From the NCBI GenBank assembly GCA_900457075.1, contig UGYN01000002.1, positions 4,340,001-4,404,000 on the forward strand: a stretch of 64,000 bases of DNA, in the 5' to 3' direction. The notes below the pieces were generated by a model, which was not told the DNA's origin, did not search any database, and saw only the letters and a program-made list of their open reading frames with translations. The number at the start of each line of letters is the position of its first letter. The stretch's first letter is position 1. Shown here piece by piece: positions 21,965 to 31,866 of the stretch. The stretch is from Serratia quinivorans (GTDB lineage: Bacteria > Pseudomonadota > Gammaproteobacteria > Enterobacterales > Enterobacteriaceae). Made by a program: the position numbers and the translations under genes.

Positions 21965-23194
21965 ATGAAAAGAAAAGCCTTATTGCTGTGCTTGCCGTTA
22001 TTAATCACCGGGACTGCCCTGGCAGAAACCAACGACTATCAATTGGATCAGGTGCTGGTGATGAGTCGCCATAACCTGCGTGCGCCGCTGGCCAATAACG
22101 GCAGCGTGCTGGCACAGTCCACGCCTAAAGCCTGGCCGGCCTGGGATACGCCGGGTGGCCTGCTGACCACCAAGGGCGGGGTACTGGAAGTCTATATGGG
22201 CCACTATTTTAACGCCTGGCTCAAGCAAACCGGCGTTCTGCCGCAGGAAGGCTGCCCAACGGCCGGCAGCGTTTACGTTTATGCCAACAGCCTGCAGCGC
22301 ACGGTGGCAACCGCGCAGTTCTTTACCAACGGCGCTTTCCCAGGTTGCGACATCAGCGTGCATCATCAGGACAAAATGGGGGAGATGGATCCAACCTTCA
22401 ACCCGATCATCACCGACAACAGCGACGCTTTCAATCAGCAGGCGCTGGGGGCGATGAACAAAGAGCTGGCCTCGCTGAAGCTGGATGCGGCCTATAAACA
22501 ACTGGCGAAAATCATCGATTACAAAGACTCCAACAGTTGTAAGACCGACAAACGCTGCGATCTGACCAAAGAAGCCAGCAAAATGAGCGCAGTGCCGGGC
22601 AAAGAGCCGGGCGTCGCCGGCCCGTTACGGGTGGGGAACTCGCTGGTGGATGCCTTTATGCTGCAATATTACGAAGGTTTCCCGATGAAGGACGTGGCCT
22701 GGGGTAAAATCACCACGCCGCAGCAGTGGAAGCAGTTGGCGCAGTTGAAAGACGGCTATCAGGATTCGCTGTTTACCTCGCCGGTGGTGGCGCAGAACGT
22801 GGCCAAACCGCTGCTGACCTACATCAACGGCGCATTGATTGGCGAGCGCAAGCCGGACTCCCCGAAAGTGACGGTGCTGGTCGGTCACGACTCCAACATT
22901 GCTTCGCTGCTGTCGGCGATGGAGTTCCAGCCATATCAACTGCCGCATCAATACGAGAAAACGCCGATCGGCGGCAAGCTGGTGTTCCAACGCTGGCACG
23001 ACAAGAAAAACGATCGTGACCTGCTGAAGATTGAGTACGTGTATCAATCGACCGACCAGTTGCGCAATGCCAGCCCGTTGACGCTGAAAACCCCGCCGCA
23101 GCGCGTGACGCTGGCGCTGAAAGGTTGCCCGGTGGATAAGCAGGGCTATTGCGCCTGGAGCGACTTCGAAAAAACCATGAAAGACATTCTGTAA
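21965..23194 (+). CDS. agp: periplasmic glucose-1-phosphatase Agp
   Basis: A 409-residue histidine acid phosphatase with a signal peptide at residues 1-20 (cleavage after ALA). The catalytic motif RHNLRAP is at residues 35-41, and the acid motif in VGHDSNIAS is near residue 308. [27 protein letters not shown] and [12 protein letters not shown] follow E. coli Agp closely, rather than AppA phytase. It releases glucose from glucose-1-phosphate in the periplasm. A perfect CRP site upstream fits carbon control. Confidence 0.9.
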   Translation: MKRKALLLCLPLLITGTALAETNDYQLDQVLVMSRHNLRAPLANNGSVLAQSTPKAWPAWDTPGGLLTTKGGVLEVYMGHYFNAWLKQTGVLPQEGCPTAGSVYVYANSLQRTVATAQFFTNGAFPGCDISVHHQDKMGEMDPTFNPIITDNSDAFNQQALGAMNKELASLKLDAAYKQLAKIIDYKDSNSCKTDKRCDLTKEASKMSAVPGKEPGVAGPLRVGNSLVDAFMLQYYEGFPMKDVAWGKITTPQQWKQLAQLKDGYQDSLFTSPVVAQNVAKPLLTYINGALIGERKPDSPKVTVLVGHDSNIASLLSAMEFQPYQLPHQYEKTPIGGKLVFQRWHDKKNDRDLLKIEYVYQSTDQLRNASPLTLKTPPQRVTLALKGCPVDKQGYCAWSDFEKTMKDIL

Positions 23195-23203
23195 TCCCGC
23201 CAT

Positions 23204-23231
23204 TCCTCTCTCCCGGTTGCGGGGGAGAGGA
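23204..23231 (+). terminator. hairpin after agp
   Basis: Stem TCCTCTC...CCC / GGG...GAGAGGA with a short loop, 10 bp after the agp stop. There is no clear T tract. Confidence 0.5.
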
Positions 23232-23311
23232 TCCTGTTTGGATGATTACGCTTGAAACACCCCCGCCAATCACCTAGCATTTCAGTAAGTCTTGCCTGGG
23301 AGGGTTAACCG

Positions 23312-23602
23312 ATGCGGCCATCAATCGTATTAGCTGAAAAACGTCATGCTGTTCGCGAAGCGGTAGGGCTGTTTCATTCTGCAAATCCGCGCGTCTTTGG
23401 GTCGGTGCTAAATGGAACTGACAGAGACGGCAGCGATCTTGATCTGCTTGTGGATGCACTACCCGGTGCGACAATGTTTGACTTGGGTGGCTTGCAGGCC
23501 GAACTCGAGGCGTTGTTGGGGATTCAGGTTGACCTATTGACACCTGCCGACTTGCCGGTCAAATTTCGGGCTAAGATTCTTGCCGAGGCAAGACCAGTAT
23601 GA
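23312..23602 (+). CDS. mntA: MntA-type minimal nucleotidyltransferase antitoxin
   Basis: A 96-residue MNT-fold nucleotidyltransferase. The GS-x10-D-x-D motif is G30 S31 ... D42 L43 D44 (GSDLDLLVD), with a third acidic residue D74 in QVDLLTPADLP. In HEPN/MNT modules this protein silences the HEPN RNase by adding AMP units to a tyrosine. It overlaps the HEPN gene by 4 bp (ATGA). GGGAGGG lies before the ATG. Confidence 0.88.
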   Translation: MRPSIVLAEKRHAVREAVGLFHSANPRVFGSVLNGTDRDGSDLDLLVDALPGATMFDLGGLQAELEALLGIQVDLLTPADLPVKFRAKILAEARPV

Positions 23603-23961
23603 ACGAGAATCGGCTTGGCGATTACCTCGATCATATGGTACGGGCCGCTTCAGATGCATGCAACTTTGTTGATGGTGTGAGCCAGGAAGATTTTCTTGAC
23701 GATAAACGCACCCAACAGGCAGTAATAATGAGTCTGATCATCATAGGTGAAGCCGCCACCAAAGTGATGGACAATAATGAGCTATTTACTCAACAGCACC
23801 CGGAAGTGCCTTGGCGCAGTATGCGAGGCATGCGTAACCGAATTGCACATGGCTATTTTGATATTAACCTCGATGTGGTTTGGGCTACGGTGCAAACGGC
23901 CCTACCTGAGTTATTGATCCAGTTACGTGCCTTACGTCATGAGGTTGATGACAAAAACTGA
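23599..23961 (+). CDS. hepT: HepT-type HEPN RNase toxin (DUF86)
   Basis: A 120-residue HEPN-domain protein. The RNase motif R-x4-H-x-Y is R79...H84-G-Y86 (RNRIAHGY); Y86 is the expected target of AMP modification by the upstream MNT protein. It forms a type VII toxin-antitoxin pair with mntA, coupled by ATGA overlap. Its 3' end overlaps the phosphopantetheinyl transferase gene, so the toxin mRNA also carries that gene's start. Confidence 0.88.
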   Translation: MNENRLGDYLDHMVRAASDACNFVDGVSQEDFLDDKRTQQAVIMSLIIIGEAATKVMDNNELFTQQHPEVPWRSMRGMRNRIAHGYFDINLDVVWATVQTALPELLIQLRALRHEVDDKN

Positions 23962-24691
23962 AGCGTCATTGCTACGCTCCCAACATGGACAACCTGTGTT
24001 CTCTTCTTTTATCCCCAGCATTGAATGGCTGAACCTGGATGATTACCCAGGACGGGTTGCCCGTTGCCGCTTTTCTTTGGCGAACTATCAGGATGGCTGT
24101 TTCGACGCCATTGGCATGAGCATCCCCGAACATCTGGCCCGTGCCGTGCCGAAGCGGCGGGCGGAGTATCTGGCCGGGCGTTACCTGGCGCGGGAGTTGC
24201 TGGCTACGCTGGGGCTTGCTGATTTCACGTTGTTGCGCGGGGAAGACCGTGCGCCGCAGTGGCCGCAGGGCATCGCAGGGGCAATCAGCCATAATGCGGA
24301 TACCGCGCTCTGCGCCGTACACCGGGAGAGCGGGCTGGGTGGCGTGGGGCTGGACGTTGAAACGTTAATCCCCACGGCACGGGCGGAGGAGCTATGGGGG
24401 GCTATCATCAGCGAGACGGAATATGAATACCTGCGCGCCCAACCGCAGGCATTCAACTGGCTGCTGACGCTAGTGTTCTCCGCCAAAGAAAGCCTGTTCA
24501 AAGCCTTGTACACACAGGTACGTAGCTATTTTGATTTTCTCGATGCACGCCTGGTGGCGGTTGATATACAGCAACAAACCTTTGCATTCGAACTGCTAAA
24601 ACATCTCACGCCGCATTGCCACGCTGGCCGCCGTTTTGGCGGTCGTTATTGGCAACAAGGTGACGATGTCACAACTTTTATCTGTTTATAA
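23948..24691 (+). CDS. 4'-phosphopantetheinyl transferase (EntD/Sfp superfamily)
   Basis: About 247 residues. It shows the superfamily motifs GVGLDVE (magnesium-binding acidic residues, about residue 137) and FSAKESLFKA (about residue 185), plus RRAEYLAGRYLARELL and the phosphate-binding GAISHN. It transfers phosphopantetheine from CoA to carrier domains of NRPS, PKS or siderophore synthases; no such synthase is in the window. The start is uncertain: ATGs at 23927, 23939 and 23948 are all inside hepT, and only the last has GAGG close by. Confidence 0.85.
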   Translation: MTKTEASLLRSQHGQPVFSSFIPSIEWLNLDDYPGRVARCRFSLANYQDGCFDAIGMSIPEHLARAVPKRRAEYLAGRYLARELLATLGLADFTLLRGEDRAPQWPQGIAGAISHNADTALCAVHRESGLGGVGLDVETLIPTARAEELWGAIISETEYEYLRAQPQAFNWLLTLVFSAKESLFKALYTQVRSYFDFLDARLVAVDIQQQTFAFELLKHLTPHCHAGRRFGGRYWQQGDDVTTFICL

Positions 24692-24725
24692 TCAATGAAA
24701 TGAAAAAGTTGCACTGTCACATTAA

Positions 24726-25611
24726 TCACAAGGCCCGTCGCCGTCGAACCAGGTGACGGGCGCCCTCCGATACCAGTAACAGCACCGCCAGCCAGATCGG
24801 AATATAGGTCAGCCATTCATCCCGGCCGATGCTTTCGCCAAGTAGCAGCGCCACGATCACCAGTAGCACCGGCTCTACGTAGCTCAGCAGGCCGAACAGG
24901 CTGAACGGCAGCAGGCGGCTGGCCAGGATATAACACACCAGCGCGGCGGCGCTGATTATCCCCAGCAGCGGAACTTGCCAATAGAGCGCCGGGCTGATGC
25001 TCAGCGCCGCCAGCGGCCCGTTGCCACCGAAGGCGAACCAGGCGGCCACCGGTAACATCAATGTCAATTCACACCACAGCCCACCGAGGTTGTCGGTGCC
25101 GAAACGGCGGCGCAAAATAAAGTAAACCGGATAGCCCAGCGCCACCACCAGCGTGGTCCAGGAGACGCCGCCCACCTGATACAGCTCATTACCAACGCCG
25201 ATAATGGCGCAGGTAACCGCCAGTTTTTGCAGCAATGAAAGCCTGTCGCGGAAGATCAAACGCCCCGCCAGCACCATGGTCAGCGGCAGCAGGAAATAGC
25301 CCAGTGACACCTCCAGCGCTTTGCCGTGCAGCGGCGCCCACAGGAACAACCACAGCTGAACCCCCAGCAGCGCCGAGCTCAGCGGCAGAAACAGCAGGCG
25401 GCGCGGTCGTTGTTTTATCCAGCACAGCGTCTCGCTGACCTTGCGCCAGTCGGCGGAAAACAGCATAAACAGCGTCAAAAACGGCACGGTCAGCAGGGTG
25501 CGCCAGCCAAAACACTTGCTCACCGTCGAGCGGCGTCAGAGTGGAAGTGTAGTAATACATCACGCCGAACAATATTGAGGCGATAACGGAAAGCGCTATT
25601 CCTTTAATCAC
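24726..25611 (-). pseudogene. RarD-like EamA/DMT permease, frameshifted near the N terminus
   Basis: The long frame (24726-25523) begins inside the protein with FGWRTLLTVPFLTLFML. The missing N terminus, SVIASILFGVMYYYTSTLTP, is in another frame just upstream. Deleting one base of the AAAA run at 25509-25512 joins them as DGEQVFGWRTLL. With the GTG start at 25611 (AGGACAG upstream) this gives 294 residues and about ten membrane helices, a chloramphenicol-sensitive RarD-like drug/metabolite transporter. It may be an assembly artefact rather than a true pseudogene. Confidence 0.8.
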
Positions 25612-25751
25612 GGGCTGTCCTGAAAAGTTATTGATTTTATTGCCGCCCACTCTAGTGAAGTTTGGTGCTGACAACAATGCCGCGTATCACACTGGACAAT
25701 CGGCAGTGGCGAGTTAAAATAAATACTGTGTATTAATACAGGTGTTATGCG

Positions 25752-26399
25752 ATGACCCTCGATCTTTTTGAAGACTCCGTACCGCCGCCATGGCGGGAAC
25801 AGATTGCTCCCGGCGCGGTGGTGATGCACGGTTTTGTGCGCGATCACGGTCCGGAGTTGCTGGCGGCAGTGAATGGGGTGATCGCTCAGGTGCCGTGGCG
25901 GCATATGACCACGCCGGGCGGTCACGTGATGTCGGTGGCGATGAGCTGGTGCGGCAACGGCTGGAGCAGCGACAGCCGCGGCTACCGTTACTCGGAGCGC
26001 GACTCGCGCAGCGGCAAACGCTGGCCACCGATCCCGGCTATCCTGATGGCGCTGGCGGATGAGGCGGCGCAGCAGGCGGGTTTTGCCCCTTTCGTGCCGG
26101 ATTCCTGCCTGATGAACCGCTACGATCCGGGCAGCAAGCTCTCGTTGCATCAGGATAAGGACGAGCATGATTTCGGCTCGCCGATCGTTTCCGTCTCACT
26201 GGGACTGCCGGCGGTGTTCCAGTTCGGCGGCATGCAACGCAGCGATCGCGCCCAGCGCATACCCTTGGCACACGGCGATGTGGTGGTGTGGGGCGGCCCG
26301 TCGCGCCTGTGCTTCCACGGGATTATGCCAATTAAAGAGGGTTACCATTCGCTGGTGGGGCCACACCGCATTAACATCACGCTACGTAAGGCGCTTTAA
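25752..26399 (+). CDS. alkB: alpha-ketoglutarate-dependent DNA repair dioxygenase AlkB
   Basis: A 215-residue protein. The Fe(II) ligands are in SLHQDKDEHD (HxD) and the distal His in GPHRINITLRKA; the 2-oxoglutarate Arg is in RINITLR. NRYDPGSKLSLHQDKDE is the family signature. It demethylates 1-methyladenine and 3-methylcytosine. There is no ada gene beside it, so it is not in the E. coli ada-alkB arrangement. Its end overlaps the convergent LysR gene by 18 bp. Confidence 0.92.
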   Translation: MTLDLFEDSVPPPWREQIAPGAVVMHGFVRDHGPELLAAVNGVIAQVPWRHMTTPGGHVMSVAMSWCGNGWSSDSRGYRYSERDSRSGKRWPPIPAILMALADEAAQQAGFAPFVPDSCLMNRYDPGSKLSLHQDKDEHDFGSPIVSVSLGLPAVFQFGGMQRSDRAQRIPLAHGDVVVWGGPSRLCFHGIMPIKEGYHSLVGPHRINITLRKAL

Positions 26400-27331
26400 C
26401 TGCGGCTCTTTTGCCAAACAGGCAACCAGATAGTCGATAAACACCCGCAGCTTGGGCGGCAAGTGCTGGTTGGGGCCATACAGCAGCCACAGGCCGCCGT
26501 GGTAACTGCTGAGAAAGTCCCATTCCGGCAACACTTGCACCACTTCACCGCTGTCCAGCGCCTGCCGGGCAGTAAAGTACGGCAGGCTGCCAATGCCAAT
26601 GTGCTGTTTTACTGCATCCAGCCGCACGCCGGTGTGGTTGGCGGCATAGCGTCCGTGTACGTTCACCGTCACCGTTTTACCCTCTCGCCGGAATTTCCAG
26701 CGGGCGTCGTTGGGCGTTTCCCCCAGATAAATGCAGCTGTGCTGCGCCAAATCCTGCGGATGCTGTGGCGTGCCGTGCTGCGCCAGATAACCGGGGGTGG
26801 CGCACAGCAGGTGTTCGATAGTCATCAATTGGCGGCCAATCAAGCCGGGAGAAGGGCGCTCGGTAATACGCAGCGCCAGATCGACCCGATCGTCAATCAG
26901 ATCCATATAGCGATCTTCCAGCCGCAGGCGAACGTCTACCTTGGGGTAACGGCGTAAAACTCCGGTATGTGCGGGTGCAACACAAAGCGACCCACCGCCT
27001 TGGGGACGCTGACGCTGACCAGCCCTTCGGGTTCCACCGCCCCACGGCCGCTGAACGCCATGACCGAGTTCGCGGTGTCCAACATGCTGCGACAGCGCAG
27101 AAACACCTCTTCGCCTTGTTCACTCAGGCGCAGCTTACGCGTGGTGCGGTGCAGCAGTTGCAATGCCAGCGCCTGTTCGAGTTTGGCCACGCTGCGGCTG
27201 GCAGCAGAAGGGGAAGTGCCCAGCCGACGGGCAGCGGCGGAAAAACTGCCGCTCTCAACGACCTGAACAAAAACGGCCATTTCGGCCAGCAGCGAATGAG
27301 AGAGATTTGTGCTCACAGCGCAAAGGTCCAT
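26382..27331 (-). pseudogene. LysR family regulator, frameshifted in the middle
   Basis: The N-terminal frame (27331-26936) has the LysR helix-turn-helix (AAARRLGTSPSAASRSVAKL) and ends at HPHIPEF. The C-terminal frame (26906-26382) starts at MDLIDDRVDLALRI. Adding one base to the AAAA run at 26956-26959 gives PEFLRRYPKVDVRLRLEDRY and a 316-residue protein, a normal LysR length. It is divergent from alaX (27401), which it may regulate. Confidence 0.82.
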
Positions 27332-27400
27332 TGTATCTTTGATGGATTATGCTTTGATTATGGCATGAATATAATGGAGCCACTAACCAGGAGAAAAACC

Positions 27401-28030
27401 ATGACCGAACGGCTTTATTATTATAGCGATGACTTACAGGGCGAAGCACAGGTGCTGGCCTGTACTCCGGTTGAAGACGGCGGATACGCGATAGAGCTGA
27501 ACGCCACGCTGTTCCACCCGCAGGGCGGCGGACAACCGGCCGACGGCGGCCTGCTCGGTACTATCCCGGTGCTGCGTGTGGCACAACAGGGCGAAAAAGT
27601 GCTGCATTTTACCGCCGAACCGCTGCCCGAAGGGCCGGTGAGCGTAACGGTTGATGGCGAACTGCGCCGCTTGCATACCCGTTGGCATTCCGCCGGACAT
27701 CTGATTGGCTGGTTGGGTGAAACGCGCGGCTGGCAGCCGGTCAAGGCGCACCACTGGCCGGGTGAAGGACGTATTACCTTCGTGCCGGACGCAGAACCTC
27801 AAACCCTGGATCAGGATTTCCTGCATGCGGAGTTGGCGCGGCTGATTGCGGCGGATTTCCCTCGCAAACAACTGACGGTTGACGGCCTGCGTCAGGTAGG
27901 TTTTGGTGAATTGCCTACCTATGGTTGCGGCGGTACCCATGTCTCTTCCCTGGCTGAACTGGGTAGGGTAAATATTACCGCGCTCAAGATGAAAAAAGGG
28001 CAGTTGATCGTGCAGTATGAGCTGGGCTGA
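27401..28030 (+). CDS. AlaX-like alanyl-tRNA editing protein
   Basis: A 209-residue free-standing editing domain related to AlaRS. The zinc ligands are HSAGH (about residue 91) and CGGTH (about residue 179). ATLFHPQGGGQPADGG is the conserved substrate-pocket motif. It hydrolyses mischarged Ser- or Gly-tRNA(Ala). AGGAG lies before the ATG at 27401; the longer open frame upstream is an antisense shadow of the LysR gene. Confidence 0.88.
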   Translation: MTERLYYYSDDLQGEAQVLACTPVEDGGYAIELNATLFHPQGGGQPADGGLLGTIPVLRVAQQGEKVLHFTAEPLPEGPVSVTVDGELRRLHTRWHSAGHLIGWLGETRGWQPVKAHHWPGEGRITFVPDAEPQTLDQDFLHAELARLIAADFPRKQLTVDGLRQVGFGELPTYGCGGTHVSSLAELGRVNITALKMKKGQLIVQYELG

Positions 28031-28047
28031 GGTTTGATCCGGAGCGA

Positions 28048-28296
28048 TTATTTCGCCGGCCCGGCCTGTCGCAGCATGGTGCAGAAAGCACACTGGCATC
28101 CCGCCTGCGGCAGCGCTGCGCAGGTGCCGATGTTTACCGCTTGCGCATCCAGCGCGTGAAATCCGTAAAACAGATTCTCCAGGCTGTTTTCCGCTGAGCG
28201 CGTCTGTTCCGGTTGCGTCTCGGGCACTTTGGACTGAAACGCGGCGGCGCGTCCGGCTAACAAGCCAAGGAACAACAGCGAGAGCTGAATTTTCAT
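28048..28296 (-). CDS. small exported cysteine-rich protein of unknown function
   Basis: 82 residues, starting with a signal peptide (hydrophobic SLLFLGLLAGRAAAF; cleavage probably after AAA). The mature part ends in a cysteine cluster GTCAALPQAGCQCAFCTM, which could bind metal or form disulfides. GGGAAGACGAAA precedes the ATG. It is convergent with alaX. I do not recognise the family. Confidence 0.55.
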   Translation of the reverse strand: MKIQLSLLFLGLLAGRAAAFQSKVPETQPEQTRSAENSLENLFYGFHALDAQAVNIGTCAALPQAGCQCAFCTMLRQAGPAK

Positions 28297-28471
28297 TTTC
28301 GTCTTCCCGGTTTGATTTCTGATACGTTATAACAAAACATCTCTTCTGCCAACCACCGATGCCTTGTGCATTTTCCGCCATTGGTTAGCGAAATTAGTTC
28401 GTTCAACTCCCCGCCGATTTGGTTTGTTATCTAACCCATAACATTCCGAAATAAAGAAGGCGTGGCACACA

Positions 28472-30024
28472 ATGTTTAATTTCTCTTTCAATCGATTAAC
28501 CAGCGGGATAACAGTGGCATTGGGACTGGCGGCGGCGATGAATCCGGCGCTGGCGTCGGTGCAGGGCGGCACGCTTGTCTACCTGGAACAGCAGGCTCAC
28601 ACCAACCTTTATCCGCCTTCCGGCGGTTTCTACCCCAACGGCGGTATCCTCAATCAAATCACCGACAAACTGACCTACCAGAACCCGCAAACGCTGGAGA
28701 TTGAGCCGTGGATTGCCGAGTCCTGGAGCAGCAACGCCGATAAAACCGAATACACCTTCAAGCTGCGGCCTGGCGTGACTTTCTCCGACGGTACACCGCT
28801 GGATGCCAATGCAGTGGCGAAAAACTTCGATACCTATGGCCTGGGCAATAAAGAGAAACGTCTGCCGGTGTCCGAAGTCATCAATAACTACGACCACAGC
28901 GAAGTGATCGACCCGTTAACCGTCAAGTTTTACTTCAAGCACTCGTCTCCCGGCTTCCTGCAGGGCACCGCCACCATTGGTTCTGGCCTGGTTTCGCTCA
29001 GCACCCTGAACCGCAGCTATGACCAACTCGGTGATGCGCGCCATATCATCGGTTCCGGCCCGTTTGTGGTCAGCGCCGAGACGCTGGGGCGTGAGGTCAG
29101 CCTGAGCGTTCGCAAGGATTATCACTGGGGTCCGGCCAAATTGGCTCAGCAAGGGCGCGCTAATCTGGATGGCATCAAGGTGATTGTCACCGGCGAAGAC
29201 AGCGTGCGTATCGGTGCGTTGCAGGCTGGGCAGGCGGACTTTATTCGCCAGATCCATGCCTACGACGAGAAGCAGACGCAGGAACAGGGCTTTACGATTT
29301 ACGCGGCCCCCACTCGTGGTGTCAACGACAGCGTCGCCTTCCGGCCGGATAACCCGCTGGTGAGCGACCTGCGCGTGCGTCAGGCACTGCTGCACGCCAC
29401 CGACAGCAAGCAAATTGTCGATACGCTGTTCTCGGTTAACTACCCACAGGCTAAATCGGTGATTGCTTCTTCCGCCGCCGGTTTCGTCGACTTATCCGCC
29501 AAGCTGAAATTCGACCCGGAGCTGGCCAACCGTCTGCTGGATGAGGCGGGCTGGAAAAAGGGCGGCGACGGCCTGCGTGAGAAGGACGGCAAAAAATTGC
29601 TGCTGAATGTCTATGAATCGCTGCCGCAGCCGCAGAACAAGGCGGTGCTGCAGCTGGTTTCGCAGCAGTGGGGCCAGGTCGGCGCGCGCTTGAACATTCT
29701 GGCGGGCGACGCCGGCAGCAAGGTGGCGGATAACCTCGATCCGCAGAAAACCCCGGCGGCGGTGGTGGAGGTGGGACGGGCAAAAACAGCGCATTCAAAG
29801 ATGACAAGCTGAACGCGCTGCTGCTGGGCATCGCCTCTGAGGTGGACCCACAAAAACGCCTGCAGATTGCCGGTGAGGCGCAGAATTACCTGCTTGATCA
29901 GGCCTATGTGATCCCGTTCTTCGAGGAGCCGCAGGTGTTTGCCGGTGCACCTTATCTGAAGGGGGTTAGTTTCGAAGCGGTCGGTCGCCCGAGTTTCTAC
30001 GGCGCCTGGTTAGAGAAACACTGA
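28472..30024 (+). pseudogene. peptide/opine-type ABC transporter substrate-binding protein, internal deletion with frameshift
   Basis: A family 5 solute-binding protein. It has a signal peptide (ends NPALA), GGTLVYLEQQAHTNLYPP, and IEPWIAESWSSNADKTEYTF. The first frame stops at 29812 after VVEVGRA; the end of the protein continues in another frame at about 29780-30024 (DKLNALLLGIASEVDPQKR to the stop). Related proteins as I recall them have about 25 more residues at this point, so a deletion, perhaps between short GGGACGGGC-like repeats, is more likely than a single-base error. First gene of an ABC/monooxygenase operon. Confidence 0.75.
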
Positions 30025-30031
30025 GGAGGCG

Positions 30032-30979
30032 ATGATGAGCCGATATCTGGCGCGGCGCATTGGGCAGGCGCTGCTGGTGCTGTGGGCGACCTTTAGCCTG
30101 TCGTTTCTTCTGCTGCAGGTGCTGCCCGGCGATGCGATCCTGATTAAGTTCCAGAACCCGGATATGGGGCTAAGCCCGGCGCAGATCGCCGATATGCGTG
30201 CCGCCTATGGTGCCGATGTGTCGCTCTGGCAGCAGTATCTGCATGCGCTGGGTAACGTGCTGCGTGGGGATCTGGGGTATTCCATTCAGGCCGGGGTACC
30301 GGTCACCGAACTGTTGGCCACCAACCTGCCCGCCACGCTGCAATTGGCGGTGCTGGGCTTCACGCTGGCGCTGCTTCTGGCACTGACGATTGCCTTTATC
30401 TCCAACCTGACCGGTTTTGGCTGGCTGAGAGCGGCACTGCAGTCGCTGCCGTCATTGTTTGTCTCGGTGCCGACCTTCTGGCTGGGGATTGTGCTGATCC
30501 AGGTATTTTCGTTCCAGCTCAAGCTGATCCCGGTGATCAACCCGGGTGAATGGCAGGGGCTGATCTTGCCGATTGTGACGCTGGCGGTACCGATCTCCGC
30601 CCCCTTGGCGCAGATCCTGATCCGCAGCATTGATCAGGTGCAGACTCAGCCGTTTGTCGCCGTGGCGCGGGCCAAAGGTGCCAGCCGTAGCGGGGTGCTG
30701 TGGCGGCATGTGGCGCGTAACGCCATGCTGCCTGCGCTGACCATCGCCGGCATTCTGCTGGGTGAGTTGATCGCCGGGGCGCTGATCACCGAAACCGTAT
30801 TTGGCCGTAACGGGCTGGGACAACTCACCTTACAGGCAGTACTGAACCAGGATGTGGCGGTGTTGCAGGCGATAGTCGTCATTTCCGCCGCCGCTTTCGT
30901 CACTCTCAACCTGCTGGTCGATCTGCTGTTCCCACTGTTGGATCCACGGCTGAAAACCCATACAGGAGCCGCCGTATGA
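30032..30979 (+). CDS. ABC transporter permease (DppB type)
   Basis: A 315-residue inner-membrane permease of the dipeptide/oligopeptide class with about six membrane helices. The EAA-type loop is at AVARAKGASRSGVLWRHVAR. GAGGAGG precedes the double ATG at 30032/30035. The stop overlaps the next permease by ATGA. It pairs with the DppC-type permease to form the channel. Confidence 0.9.
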   Translation: MMSRYLARRIGQALLVLWATFSLSFLLLQVLPGDAILIKFQNPDMGLSPAQIADMRAAYGADVSLWQQYLHALGNVLRGDLGYSIQAGVPVTELLATNLPATLQLAVLGFTLALLLALTIAFISNLTGFGWLRAALQSLPSLFVSVPTFWLGIVLIQVFSFQLKLIPVINPGEWQGLILPIVTLAVPISAPLAQILIRSIDQVQTQPFVAVARAKGASRSGVLWRHVARNAMLPALTIAGILLGELIAGALITETVFGRNGLGQLTLQAVLNQDVAVLQAIVVISAAAFVTLNLLVDLLFPLLDPRLKTHTGAAV

Positions 30980-31866
30980 GCAGTATTTCCTTTGAAAAGA
31001 CCGTCGTGCCGGAGCGTGACCTGGGGGGCGTGGAAAGCGAAGGCACGTTATCGACCAGCCGTTCACGTCGTCGACGCGTGCCGCTGACGTTGCTGCTGGC
31101 CTGGACGGTGATCGCCATCGCGGTGCTATGGGCGCTGGCCCCTCAGTTATTCACCGCTTACAGCGGCACTGAAGGCATCGCCGGGGCGCAGCGGCTGGCG
31201 CCGGGTGGCGCACACTGGCTGGGTACCGATCAACTGGGCCGCGACCTGTACGCACGCATTGTCTATGGTGCCTCGCAAACGCTGTCCGCGGCGCTGGTGG
31301 CGGTCGCATTGGGCTTGCTGCTGGGCACGGCACTGGGGCTGATTGCCGGTGCGGTGGGGGGCATTGCGGACGAGGCGGTGATGCGCTTTGTCGACGTCTT
31401 GCTGTCGATCCCCGGCCTGCTGCTGTCGCTGAGCATCATTATTTTACTGGGATTTGGCACGGTTAACGCCGCCATCGCCGTCGGTATTACCTCGGTCGCC
31501 AACTTTGCCCGCCTGGCGCGTGCCGAGGTGGTGCGGGTGCGCCACAGTGATTACGTCGAGGCGGCCTATGGCAGCGGCGGTACCTTCTGGGCGGTGCTGT
31601 GGCGGCACATCCTGCCGAACTCGCTGACGTCGGTGATCGCCTTCTCGGCGCTGCAGTTCGGCAGCGCTATTTTGGCGATCGCTACCCTGAGTTTTCTGGG
31701 TTATGGCACTCCGCCGCCGACGCCGGAGTGGGGGCTGTTGATCGCCGAAGGGCGCAACTATATTTCCACCGCCTGGTGGTTGACCACTTTTCCGGGGTTG
31801 GCGGTAGTGGCGGTGGTGCTGGCGGCCAATCGCATTAGCCGTGCGCTGGGGAGAGGGCAACCATGA
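30976..31866 (+). CDS. ABC transporter permease (DppC type)
   Basis: A 296-residue second permease subunit. An N-terminal cytoplasmic segment is followed by a first membrane helix near residues 35-55, then HWLGTDQLGRDLYARI, the family hallmark, and an EAA loop YVEAAYGSGGTFWAVLWRHI. It overlaps its neighbours at both ends by ATGA, so all are translationally coupled. Confidence 0.9.
   Translation: MSSISFEKTVVPERDLGGVESEGTLSTSRSRRRRVPLTLLLAWTVIAIAVLWALAPQLFTAYSGTEGIAGAQRLAPGGAHWLGTDQLGRDLYARIVYGASQTLSAALVAVALGLLLGTALGLIAGAVGGIADEAVMRFVDVLLSIPGLLLSLSIIILLGFGTVNAAIAVGITSVANFARLARAEVVRVRHSDYVEAAYGSGGTFWAVLWRHILPNSLTSVIAFSALQFGSAILAIATLSFLGYGTPPPTPEWGLLIAEGRNYISTAWWLTTFPGLAVVAVVLAANRISRALGRGQP

Noticed and set aside
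26969..27400. N-terminal extension of the AlaX frame
   Set aside because: The extension is antisense to the LysR gene and the AlaX domain with a good ribosome site starts at 27401.
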